Below are positions 1 to 5,980 of a stretch of DNA of 7,385 nt, one piece after another (position 1 is the stretch's first letter; each line of letters opens with the position of its first letter). The notes below the pieces were generated by a model. That model saw nothing but the letters and a program-made list of their open reading frames with translations, ran no database searches and was not told where the DNA came from. The stretch is from Candidatus Merdimorpha stercoravium (lineage in GTDB: Bacteria; Bacteroidota; Bacteroidia; Flavobacteriales; UBA1820), in contig DVLY01000015.1 in assembly GCA_018715295.1 (NCBI GenBank), forward strand, positions 1 to 7,385. The letters are read 5' to 3'. The translations under genes and the position numbers were made by a program.

Positions 1-68
1 GAAAGCCCCGCGCCTTTTGCTTGCCCCCGCGCCCCGCGAAGAGTGAGAGGGGAATTGCACGCGTTCGT
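1..68. other. GC-rich sequence downstream of efp
   Basis: This stretch follows the efp stop on the minus strand. It contains a 9-bp direct repeat, CCCCGCGCC, at 6-14 and 25-33, and a tiny palindrome, CGCG-CCC-CGCG, at 28-38. No hairpin followed by a T run is seen in the efp direction, so I find no terminator before the window edge. Confidence 0.5.
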
Positions 69-635
69 TTATTCTTTCACGCGCTCCAGGTAGTTGCCCG
101 AAGCGGTGTCGATGCGAACCTTGTCCCCCTCGTTGATAAAGAGGGGCACTTTTACGTTGGCGCCGGTTTCTACCGTAGCGGGTTTGAGCGTGTTGGTAGC
201 CGTATCGCCCTTGATGCCCGGTTCGGTGAACGTAACGGTGAGCACGACGTTGGGAGCCAGTTCGCAGGCCATCGGCAGGTGGTCTTCGGCATTGTAGAGG
301 ATGTCCACGATATCGCCGTCGCGCAGGAACTGCGGAGCATTGATCATCTCCTTCTGCAGGGTGAGCTGGTCGTAATCTTCCTGGTTCATGAAGTGGTAGT
401 CGTTGCCCTCGTTGTAAAGGAACTGATACTTGCGGTTCTCGATACGGATGGGTTCGATCTTGTGCCCGGCCGGGAAGGTGTTTTCCAGCGTGCGGCCGGT
501 GGAAAGGCTTTTGAGTTTGGTGCGGACGAAAGCAGGGCCCTTGCCCGGTTTTACGTGCTGGAATTCCACTACCTTGAAGATATCGGAATTCAGGCGGATG
601 CAGATACCGTTTTTAATGTCGTTGGTCGTTGCCAT
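69..635 (-). CDS. efp: Elongation factor P
   Basis: This 188-residue protein matches the usual EF-P length. EF-P binds the ribosome between the P and E sites and rescues stalling at polyproline stretches. The N-terminal KOW-like domain carries the loop VKPGKGPAF. K32 in this loop aligns with the E. coli Lys34 that is post-translationally modified. The C-terminal OB-fold region holds the EF-P signature, running from GIKGDTATN through KPATVETGA, followed by VKVPLFI near residue 165. The ATG at 633-635 gives the canonical start MATTND. The sequence before it is A-rich without a Shine-Dalgarno motif. The gene lies 49 nt downstream of lpxA on the same strand and is probably the last gene of the cluster. 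The family is certain. Which modification acts on K32 cannot be told from this window, since no epmA, epmB or earP homologue is present. Confidence 0.98.
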   Translation of the reverse strand: MATTNDIKNGICIRLNSDIFKVVEFQHVKPGKGPAFVRTKLKSLSTGRTLENTFPAGHKIEPIRIENRKYQFLYNEGNDYHFMNQEDYDQLTLQKEMINAPQFLRDGDIVDILYNAEDHLPMACELAPNVVLTVTFTEPGIKGDTATNTLKPATVETGANVKVPLFINEGDKVRIDTASGNYLERVKE

Positions 636-684
636 ATCTTTTGGATGTTTCTATGATGAATCGGTATGAGTGATAAAGTTCTGT

Positions 685-1494
685 TTATTCTTCTTCGGCG
701 TCCGGATCGGTGCACCCGGCGTATCCGCGCATGATGCCGCGCTGCGATTGGCGGACGAAACGGACGATCTCGTCCCGTTCTTTGGACGGCGGGAGGGTCT
801 GTTCGATGATGTCCAGAGCCTGGGAAATGTTGTGCCCGCTCTGGTAAAGCACGCGGTAGACGTTGCGGATATCCTCGACCTTCTCGCTGGTAAAGCCCCG
901 GCGGTGCAGCCCGATGGAATTCACCCCTACGTATGAAATGGGTTCTTTGGCAGCCTTGGCATAGGGAGGCACGTCCTTGCGGATCAGAGTCCCTCCGGCG
1001 ATCATCGCATGGGCGCCGATCTTGGTGAACTGGTGCGTGCCGGCCAAGCCCCCGATGATGGCATAGTCGTCCACCTGGCAGTGCCCCGTCAAGCCGACGT
1101 AGTTGGCCAGGATGACATGATTGCCCAGGATGCAGTCGTGGGCCACATGGACATACGCCATCAGCAGGCAATCGTCGCCCACGCGGGTCGTCCCGGCAGC
1201 CTGGGTTCCCCGGCTGACGGTAACCCCTTCGTGGATCGTGGTGCGGTCGCCGATCACGCAGGTGGTCTTTTCCCCCCGGTATTTCAAATCCTGCGGTACG
1301 CTGGAGATGACGGCCCCGGGGAAAATGCGGCAATCCTTGCCGATGCGGGCACCGTCCATGATCGTAACGTTCGGGCCGATCCACGTGCCGCTGCCGATTT
1401 CCACGTCGGCGGCAATGGTGGTGAACGGTTCGATGATCACATCGTCCGCAATGCGGGCGTCGGGATGGATGTATACGAGTGATTTGGGATCCAT
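685..1494 (-). CDS. lpxA: UDP-N-acetylglucosamine O-acyltransferase (LpxA)
   Basis: LpxA is a cytoplasmic trimeric enzyme that moves an (R)-3-hydroxyacyl chain from ACP to the 3-OH of UDP-GlcNAc, the first step of lipid A synthesis. The 269 residues (E. coli 262) show hexapeptide repeats of a left-handed beta-helix over roughly residues 8-190. A helical C-terminal domain follows and ends in an acidic tail, DPDAEEE. The catalytic histidine is H119 in HVAHDC, aligned with E. coli His125. HQF (154-156) and RRGF (198-201) are also conserved. At the position of E. coli Gly173, which helps set acyl length, this protein keeps a glycine (G167). That fits use of a long hydroxyacyl chain, but the exact length is inference. 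The gene starts 12 nt after the lpxC-fabZ stop, consistent with one transcript. The sequence just before the ATG (AACCCAACCCGT) has no Shine-Dalgarno motif. Confidence 0.97.
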   Translation of the reverse strand: MDPKSLVYIHPDARIADDVIIEPFTTIAADVEIGSGTWIGPNVTIMDGARIGKDCRIFPGAVISSVPQDLKYRGEKTTCVIGDRTTIHEGVTVSRGTQAAGTTRVGDDCLLMAYVHVAHDCILGNHVILANYVGLTGHCQVDDYAIIGGLAGTHQFTKIGAHAMIAGGTLIRKDVPPYAKAAKEPISYVGVNSIGLHRRGFTSEKVEDIRNVYRVLYQSGHNISQALDIIEQTLPPSKERDEIVRFVRQSQRGIMRGYAGCTDPDAEEE

Positions 1495-1506
1495 ACGGGT
1501 TGGGTT

Positions 1507-2907
1507 TTATTTGGCCTTGTCTTTTCGGGTGATCAGCGCCATCAGGTCGGCTTCGCAGACCAGACGGTTGCCTACGAAAGCCCGGCCTTCCATGTGGCAG
1601 ATGCCCCGACGGATGGGTTCCTTGAGTTTCAGACTGAAGATCAACGTGTCGCCCGGGTGTACCTGGTATTTGAATTTGGCATTGTCGATCTTCATGAAAT
1701 AAGTCAGGTAGTTCTCCGGATCATCGACCGCGTTGAGCGCCAGGATACCACCGCACTGTGCCATGGCCTCGATCTGCAGCACGCCGGGCATCACCGGGGC
1801 GCCGGGGAAGTGTCCCACGAAAAACGGTTCGTTCATCGTAACGTTCTTCAGTCCCACCACGTGTTCCTCGGAAAGTTCCAGGATCTTGTCCACCAGGAGG
1901 AACGGCGGGCGGTGCGGAAGCACGCGGATGATGGCATTGATGTCCATCAGCGGCTCGCGGTTCAGGTCGATCTTGGGCATCGGATTGCGCTCCTGTGCGT
2001 GGATCGTCTGGGCGAGTTTTCGGGCGAACTGCGTATTGGCCGCGTGTCCCGGCTTGGTAGCGATGATACGTCCCCGCAGGCGGCGTCCTACCAGAGCCAG
2101 GTCGCCGGCCAAGTCCAGCAGTTTGTGCCGGGCCGCTTCGTTGGGATAGAGCAGGGATAGGTTGTCCAGCACCCCGTCGGCGTTTACCGTGATGTCTTCG
2201 CGGTGGAACAGTTCTTTCAAGTGCGCCAGCGTATCGTCCGATATTTTTTTGTCCACGTAGACGATGGCATTGGACAGGTCGCCGCCCTTGATGAGTCCGG
2301 CCTTGATCATGCCTTCGATTTCGTCCAAGAAACAGAACGTGCGGCACGGAGCGATCTCGGTGGCGAAGTCCGTATTTTCATTCCACGAGGCATTTTGCGT
2401 GTTCAGCACCCGGGAGCCGAAGTCCACCATGACCTGCATGGCCGGGTGTTCCGACGGCATGGCGATCAGTTCGCTGCCCGTTTCAGGGTCGTGGTAGGTG
2501 ATGATCTCGTCGATCTCGTAGTACACCCGGTCGGCATCCTGTTCCACTACGCCGGCTTGGGCGATGGCCTCCATGAAGTACCGGGCCGACCCGTCCATGA
2601 TGGGGGGTTCGGGCCCGTCCAGTTCGATGATAACGTTGTCCAGATCGGCTCCCCAGAGAGCCGCCAGGATGTGTTCGGTGGTATGTATCTTGACGCCTTT
2701 CTTTTCCAGGACAGTCCCTCGCGAGGTTTGCGAGACCAGACTGGCATCGGCTTCCACTACCGGAGCACCTTCGAGGTCTTTCCTGACAAATATCAAACCG
2801 GTGCCCGGTGCAGCCGGTAGGAGAGTCATCGTGACTTTCTTGCCTGTATGCAGGCCGATGCCTGAAAGGGTGGCTTGCGCGGCCAGGGTCTTTTGTTTTT
2901 GGCTCAT
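1507..2907 (-). CDS. lpxC-fabZ: Bifunctional UDP-3-O-acyl-GlcNAc deacetylase / 3-hydroxyacyl-ACP dehydratase (LpxC-FabZ fusion)
   Basis: With the ATG at 2905-2907 the protein has 466 residues. Residues 1 to about 310 are LpxC, the zinc-dependent deacetylase that commits the cell to lipid A synthesis. Visible motifs are SGIGLHTG near 15-22, TTEH with E78 and zinc ligand H79, MDGSA near 104-108, HKLLD with zinc ligands H261 and D265, and KPGH with H288 (E. coli His265). The first pair falls at exactly E. coli numbering. The spacing to the second pair is about 23 residues longer, so there is an insertion. Residues from about 312 to 466 are a full FabZ hot-dog domain with HRPPFLLVD, GHFPG (catalytic H366) and QIEAMAQ (catalytic E380). 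FabZ dehydrates (R)-3-hydroxyacyl-ACP, the same donor pool used by LpxA and LpxD. The fusion is typical of Bacteroidota. I prefer the ATG because MSQKQKTL matches the family start. A GTG at 2949, directly after the lpxD stop, would add 14 unconserved residues read through a hairpin. Confidence 0.97.
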   Translation of the reverse strand: MSQKQKTLAAQATLSGIGLHTGKKVTMTLLPAAPGTGLIFVRKDLEGAPVVEADASLVSQTSRGTVLEKKGVKIHTTEHILAALWGADLDNVIIELDGPEPPIMDGSARYFMEAIAQAGVVEQDADRVYYEIDEIITYHDPETGSELIAMPSEHPAMQVMVDFGSRVLNTQNASWNENTDFATEIAPCRTFCFLDEIEGMIKAGLIKGGDLSNAIVYVDKKISDDTLAHLKELFHREDITVNADGVLDNLSLLYPNEAARHKLLDLAGDLALVGRRLRGRIIATKPGHAANTQFARKLAQTIHAQERNPMPKIDLNREPLMDINAIIRVLPHRPPFLLVDKILELSEEHVVGLKNVTMNEPFFVGHFPGAPVMPGVLQIEAMAQCGGILALNAVDDPENYLTYFMKIDNAKFKYQVHPGDTLIFSLKLKEPIRRGICHMEGRAFVGNRLVCEADLMALITRKDKAK

Positions 2908-2916
2908 TTTTTTTCG

Positions 2917-2939
2917 AAAAAACGGGCCTTGGGAGGCCC
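2917..2939 (-). terminator. Intrinsic-terminator-like hairpin between lpxD and lpxC-fabZ (possible attenuator)
   Basis: On the minus strand the stem GGGCCT (2939-2934), loop CCCA and stem AGGCCC (2929-2924) are perfectly paired over 6 bp. One G follows, then six Ts (2922-2917). This has the form of a short rho-independent terminator. It sits entirely within the 42-nt gap between the lpxD stop and the lpxC ATG, with only CG plus an A-rich stretch left before the ATG. The stem is short, so termination may be partial. That would lower transcription of lpxC-fabZ, lpxA and efp relative to lpxD. The structure is seen directly; its activity is inferred. Confidence 0.45.
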
Positions 2940-2949
2940 TTATGATCAC

Positions 2950-3984
2950 TTATTTGTTTTCTTTTTCCAGTTTTTTGTTTATCTGTTCGATCTGGTGCGC
3001 TAATTTAGGCAGTTTCCGGAAAACGACATAGCTTTTTACGTATTCCTTGTGATCGAACGAAGGAGCACCCATCACGGTAGCTCCCGGCGCGATGTCTGCG
3101 ATGACGCCCGACTGTGCAGCGATCGTCGTTCTGTCTCCGATGTGCAGATGTCCGGCAATGCCCACCTGCCCGCCGATGATGCAGCCCGCCCCGATCTTGG
3201 ACGAACCCGCCACGCCCGTTTGCGCGGCGATGCCCGTGTTCTGGCCGATCTCTACATTGTGCGCGATCTGGATCAGGTTGTCCAGTTTGGACCCTTTGCG
3301 GATCACGGTCGAACCTATCGTCGAGCGGTCCACCGTCGTATTGGCGCCGATCTCCACGTCGTCTTCCAGTACGACGTTGCCCGTCTGGGGGATCTTCTTG
3401 TACGAGCCGTCCGCTTGGGGGGCAAACCCGAATCCGTCCGCGCCCAGCACCGCACCCGCATGGACGATGCAATCGGCCCCGATGTGCGTATCACGGTAGA
3501 TGCGGGCTCCGGCGTAAATCACCGTCCCGCGTCCGATCTTCACATGGTCGCCGATATAGACCTGGGGGTATATCTTCACATCATCGCCCAGGACGACCCC
3601 TTCGCCGATGTAGGAAAAAGCGCCCAGATAGACGTTTTGTCCCATCTTCAGGTCGGGAGCCTGGAACGAAGGCTGTTCGATGCCGTTTTTGAGCGATTTG
3701 AGATAATTCTCGTAAAATTCCAGCAGGGTGGTGAACGACGTGTAAGGGTCTTCCACCCGGATCATCGTAGCCGGGACGGGTGCCGAAGGCACGAAGTCTT
3801 TCGAAACGATGACCACCGAAGCGCCTGTGGTGTAGATGTAATGGGTGTACTTCGGGTTGGCCAGGAAGGTGATGGAACCTTCGGTAGCCTCCTCGATCTT
3901 GGCCAGACGGTCCACGCAGACCGTGGCGTCTCCTTCGATGGTACCTTGAAGGATTTCGCCGATTTGTGATGCCGCAAATTTCAT
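2950..3984 (-). CDS. lpxD: UDP-3-O-(3-hydroxyacyl)glucosamine N-acyltransferase (LpxD)
   Basis: LpxD adds the N-linked (R)-3-hydroxyacyl chain to the LpxC product, giving the diacylated UDP-GlcN precursor of lipid A. The 344 residues match the family (E. coli 341). There is an N-terminal uridine-binding domain at about 1-100 with SITFLANPKY, then a left-handed beta-helix of hexapeptide repeats at about 108-305. A short charged helix, likely coiled coil, ends the protein. Catalytic H242 lies in NLIQIAHNVEIG (E. coli His239). H279 in IAGHLHIG lies 37 residues later, the same spacing as E. coli His239 and His276. GADGFGFA (181-188) is also a family hallmark. The ATG at 3982-3984 gives MKFAASQIGEIL, the expected start. 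lpxD is the promoter-proximal gene of the minus-strand cluster and faces cstA divergently. Its first four codons after ATG repeat the 12 bases just before the ATG. Confidence 0.97.
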   Translation of the reverse strand: MKFAASQIGEILQGTIEGDATVCVDRLAKIEEATEGSITFLANPKYTHYIYTTGASVVIVSKDFVPSAPVPATMIRVEDPYTSFTTLLEFYENYLKSLKNGIEQPSFQAPDLKMGQNVYLGAFSYIGEGVVLGDDVKIYPQVYIGDHVKIGRGTVIYAGARIYRDTHIGADCIVHAGAVLGADGFGFAPQADGSYKKIPQTGNVVLEDDVEIGANTTVDRSTIGSTVIRKGSKLDNLIQIAHNVEIGQNTGIAAQTGVAGSSKIGAGCIIGGQVGIAGHLHIGDRTTIAAQSGVIADIAPGATVMGAPSFDHKEYVKSYVVFRKLPKLAHQIEQINKKLEKENK

Positions 3985-3996
3985 TGCCGCAAATTT
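3970..3996 (-). repeat. 12-bp direct repeat flanking the lpxD start codon
   Basis: On the plus strand TGCCGCAAATTT occurs at 3970-3981 and again at 3985-3996, separated only by the three bases of the start codon. Read on the minus strand, AAATTTGCGGCA lies directly before the ATG and again directly after it, where it encodes Lys-Phe-Ala-Ala. The upstream copy supplies part of a promoter-like element. The likely origin is a small 15-bp tandem duplication. Confidence 0.9.
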
Positions 3997-3997
3997 A
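3990..3997 (-). promoter_or_regulatory. Candidate -7 element for lpxD
   Basis: On the minus strand the bases read TAAATTTG, a full match to the Bacteroidota -7 consensus TAnnTTTG. There is no good TTTG at the expected distance of about 19-21 nt; the nearest sequence, CCTG, is weak. If active, transcription would begin at or within a few bases of the lpxD ATG, giving an almost leaderless mRNA. The element overlaps the 12-bp repeat, so the match could be a chance result of the duplicated codons. Confidence 0.3.
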
Positions 3998-4235
3998 AGA
4001 AAAAATACGATGCGAACAGGTAAAAAACCGCCGGAAGCTTGTCTTGTTTTTCCATTGCCTTGGCCGGAAAGTACGAGAGAGGGGCGGCAGGTTTGTCCGG
4101 AGGACGGTGCTGCGTTTTTTGCAGAGAAAAAGCTGCTTTTCTTCAGTTTTTTGTCAGAATGCTCGGAATAGTGTTTTTTTGTTAAAAATAGCTAAAAATC
4201 TGTTGTTTTTCATTCTCTCTATGGGCGTGTTTGTA

Positions 4236-4243
4236 TAATTTTG
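4236..4243 (+). promoter_or_regulatory. Candidate -7 element for cstA
   Basis: TAATTTTG matches the Bacteroidota -7 consensus TAnnTTTG and lies 26 nt before the cstA ATG. The predicted start site is near 4248-4250, giving a leader of about 20 nt. The -33 region at the usual spacing (around 4211-4216) is only a partial match. The leader would begin with a small hairpin-capable sequence, CGAT-AAAA-ATCG (4249-4260). Confidence 0.5.
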
Positions 4244-4261
4244 TGCTTCGATAAAAATCGG

Positions 4262-4276
4262 ATGAAGAAATGGTAA
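4262..4276 (+). other. Minimal upstream ORF overlapping the cstA start
   Basis: ATG AAG AAA TGG TAA encodes Met-Lys-Lys-Trp-stop, and the cstA ATG lies inside it in another frame (4270-4272). Ribosomes that start at the first ATG would stop 4 nt beyond the cstA start codon and could restart there. A chance arrangement in an A-rich leader is equally possible. Confidence 0.25.
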
Positions 4277-5691
4277 GTTTTTCGATTTGTCTGCTGGCCT
4301 TGGTGGTCGGCTATTTCGTGTACGGACGGGTAGTGGAACGCATTTTCGGACCCGACCCGGGGCGGAAGACCCCGGCATTGGAGCGTCCCGATGGCGTGGA
4401 TTACGTGGTGCTGCCCCGTTGGAAAATCTTCATGATCCAGTTCCTCAACATCGCCGGTCTGGGGCCCATTTTCGGAGCCATCCTGGGTGCCAAATTCGGC
4501 GTGTCGTCCTATCTGTGGATCGTGCTGGGAACGATCTTCGCCGGGGCGGTGCACGACTATACCGCCGGGATGCTCTCGCTGCGCTACGGCGGGAAAAGCC
4601 TGCCCGAACTCATCGGGATGTGCCTGGGAAAATATGCCAAACAAATCATGGTCGTGTTTACCGTCCTGCTGATGGTGCTGGTCGGTGCGGTATTCGTGGA
4701 CGGTCCGGCGCAACTCTTGGCGCGGCTCACTCCGGATCATCTGGACGCCACGTTCTGGATCGTGGTGGTATTCGCTTACTACATCCTGGCTACTTTGTTG
4801 CCCATCGACAAGATCATCGGGCGGATCTACCCGGTATTCGGAGCCGCGCTGTTGTTTATGGCGGTAGGGATCATGGCGATGTTGTTCGTCCACCGTCCGG
4901 ACTTGCCCGAGTTGTGGGAAGGCATGCCCAACCCCCAACCGGAAGGCTTGCCCATCTTCCCCATCATGTTCATCTCGATCGCCTGCGGAGCGATCTCCGG
5001 ATTCCACGCCACCCAGTCCCCGATGATGGCCCGCTGCATGACCAACGAACGCCAGGGGCGCCCCATCTTTTACGGGGCCATGGTGTGCGAGGGCATCGTG
5101 GCGCTCATTTGGGCAGCCGCAGCGACGTATTTCTTCCACCGGGAGGGTTTTGCGGAGTCCAATGCAGCCGTGGTCGTCAATGACATCACGGTCGGTTGGT
5201 TGGGTACCATCGGCAGCATCCTGGCCATGTTGGGCGTGATCGCCGCTCCGATTACCTCGGGCGATACGGCGTTCCGCTCGGCGCGGCTCATCGTGGCCGA
5301 TACGTTGAAGATCGACCAGAAAAGCGTGTTGAAACGCTTGTACATCTGCATCCCGATGTTCCTGGCGGCCATCGGCATCCTGGTGTACAGCATGAGCGAT
5401 GCGGACGGCTTTGCGCGCATCTGGCGTTACTTCGCCTGGAGCAACCAGACCTTGGCCGTGTTCACCCTCTGGGCGGTAACGGTATGGCTGTTCCGCGAGA
5501 GGAAATGCTACTGGATCACCCTCATCCCGGCGCTGTTCATGACGGCGGTGTGCACCACTTATCTGTTCATCGCTCCGGAAGGATTTTCCTGGGCGGCCGG
5601 AACGTCCTATACCGTGGGCGGAGTTTGCGTGGCGATAGCCGCCGTGTGGTTTGCGGTGTGGGCCTGGAAACTGCGTAAACAAGGTTTGTGA
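4270..5691 (+). CDS. cstA: CstA-family peptide/pyruvate transporter, short form
   Basis: This is a 473-residue polytopic inner-membrane protein of the carbon-starvation CstA family. E. coli members CstA and BtsT take up peptides and/or pyruvate and are near 700 residues, so this is the compact form. Family motifs include LNIAGLGPIFGAILGAKFG (59-77), GAVHDYTAGMLSLRYGGKSLPE (92-113), the block CGAISGFHATQSPMMARCM (239-257), and AAPITSGDTAFRSARL (325-340). Hydrophobic stretches near residues 1-19, 60-95, 125-148, 160-178, 186-207, 228-245, 266-287, 310-328, 357-373, 394-408, 414-434 and 446-467 suggest about 12 membrane segments. The ATG at 4270 is chosen because MVSFSICLLALVVGYF forms the first membrane helix, as in relatives. 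An ATG 8 nt upstream opens a five-codon frame that overlaps this start. cstA is divergent from lpxD and no clear terminator follows it. The substrate is not fixed by the sequence. Confidence 0.93.
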   Translation: MVSFSICLLALVVGYFVYGRVVERIFGPDPGRKTPALERPDGVDYVVLPRWKIFMIQFLNIAGLGPIFGAILGAKFGVSSYLWIVLGTIFAGAVHDYTAGMLSLRYGGKSLPELIGMCLGKYAKQIMVVFTVLLMVLVGAVFVDGPAQLLARLTPDHLDATFWIVVVFAYYILATLLPIDKIIGRIYPVFGAALLFMAVGIMAMLFVHRPDLPELWEGMPNPQPEGLPIFPIMFISIACGAISGFHATQSPMMARCMTNERQGRPIFYGAMVCEGIVALIWAAAATYFFHREGFAESNAAVVVNDITVGWLGTIGSILAMLGVIAAPITSGDTAFRSARLIVADTLKIDQKSVLKRLYICIPMFLAAIGILVYSMSDADGFARIWRYFAWSNQTLAVFTLWAVTVWLFRERKCYWITLIPALFMTAVCTTYLFIAPEGFSWAAGTSYTVGGVCVAIAAVWFAVWAWKLRKQGL

Positions 5692-5976
5692 TCCCTCCCG
5701 GGGTGTGGTTTTTCCTCACCTGCCACAAAGTGCGGCGGGACGGGATTTTTGTTGTGGGAAGGCGGGAATCCCTTGTGGGGAGCGCTCCCGGCAGTGCCCC
5801 GGTGCGAAAACCTTGTTTCCCCCCTTGCCGTTGCGCCGGGCTTTTCGTATCTTTATCCCCATGGCTTTTCTTATCCGGGGCGGAGAGGAACGGAATATCC
5901 TTTTCTCCGGCAGAGAACCGGGAGAGAGACCTGAAGCAACAAGAAAAACATATACACAACTAAACGCAGAAAACCG
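5692..5976 (+). other. Intergenic region between cstA and the Ntn hydrolase gene
   Basis: These 285 nt hold no conserved gene. From left to right they contain a weak long-loop inverted repeat, CCACAA (5723-5728) with TTGTGG (5752-5757), which lacks the form of a good terminator. Next comes a perfect 12-nt palindrome, GGGAGCGCTCCC (5778-5789), then a candidate promoter (5824-5855). A 39-codon ORF runs into the next start codon. CGGAGA and TCTCCG arms within that ORF could form a small leader hairpin. The last 40 nt are A-rich, as is common before start codons in Bacteroidota. Confidence 0.6.
5824..5855 (+). promoter_or_regulatory. Candidate promoter for the Ntn hydrolase gene
   Basis: CTTG at 5824-5827 (consensus TTTG), a 20-nt spacer, and TATCTTTA at 5848-5855 (consensus TAnnTTTG) fit the Bacteroidota promoter with one mismatch in each box and correct spacing. 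The predicted start site is about 5860-5862. That is about 115 nt before the hydrolase ATG and coincides with the ATG of a 39-codon ORF. Confidence 0.45.
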
Positions 5977-5980
5977 ATGA
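5861..5980 (+). CDS. Possible 39-residue leader ORF, function unknown
   Basis: The ORF starts at ATG 5861-5863 and ends at TGA 5978-5980. The TGA overlaps the ATG of the following gene in an ATGA arrangement, a pattern often seen with translational coupling. The product begins MAFLIRGGEER, is charged and polar, and has no signal peptide, membrane segment or motif that I recognise. The predicted transcription start coincides with its ATG, so translation would be leaderless. The overlap and the promoter position favour real translation. The short length, lack of a recognised family and an open frame extending upstream in GC-rich sequence argue for chance. Confidence 0.25.
   Translation: MAFLIRGGEERNILFSGREPGERPEATRKTYTQLNAENR

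Larger units (their letters stand above)
3985..4269. other. Divergent intergenic region between lpxD and cstA
   Basis: These 285 nt separate the lpxD and cstA start codons and must hold promoters for both directions. The part from about 4110 to 4260 is clearly richer in A and T than the flanking genes, with many T and A runs. I find no convincing gene. A plus-strand TTG-started reading frame at 4044-4238 is basic and low in complexity and has no family features. A half-palindrome, CCGCCGGAAG at 4028-4037 preceded by an A run, resembles the left arm of the terminator at 7338 but has no matching right arm. Confidence 0.7.

Noticed and set aside
6..38. Repeats CCCCGCGCC and the CGCG palindrome at the window edge as a terminator or larger repeat.
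   Set aside because: The units are very short and GC-rich and can be explained by composition. There is no T run in the efp direction, and the window ends too soon to judge.
21..656. A 211-codon plus-strand frame opposite efp.
   Set aside because: efp is unambiguous on the minus strand, and the plus-strand product resembles no family.
2908..2949. The GTG start at 2947-2949 for lpxC-fabZ, directly after the lpxD stop codon.
   Set aside because: It would add 14 unconserved residues read through the hairpin. The ATG at 2905-2907 gives the family-typical N terminus and puts E78/H79 at their usual numbers.
4022..4037. An A run followed by CCGCCGGAAG, nearly identical to the left arm of the 7338 terminator.
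   Set aside because: No complementary right arm follows, so it cannot form the hairpin. It is at most a terminator relic.
4044..4238. A 64-codon plus-strand frame in the lpxD-cstA intergenic region.
   Set aside because: It has a TTG start and a basic, low-complexity product rich in Phe, Leu and Arg. It lies over the candidate cstA promoter region, so AT-rich intergenic sequence explains it better.
4219..5682. A 487-codon open frame on the minus strand opposite cstA.
   Set aside because: It mirrors the whole cstA gene and gives a polar His/Asp/Arg/Gln-rich product without motifs. This is typical of the antisense of a membrane protein gene in GC-rich DNA.
5723..5757. CCACAA / TTGTGG arms as a cstA terminator.
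   Set aside because: The stem is only 6 bp around a 23-nt loop and is not followed by a T run.
5778..5789. The perfect palindrome GGGAGCGCTCCC as a regulator site.
   Set aside because: A perfect 12-nt palindrome is expected once or twice by chance in a window of this size. It has no loop, no second copy and no known regulator match. It could be revisited if conserved upstream of homologous genes.
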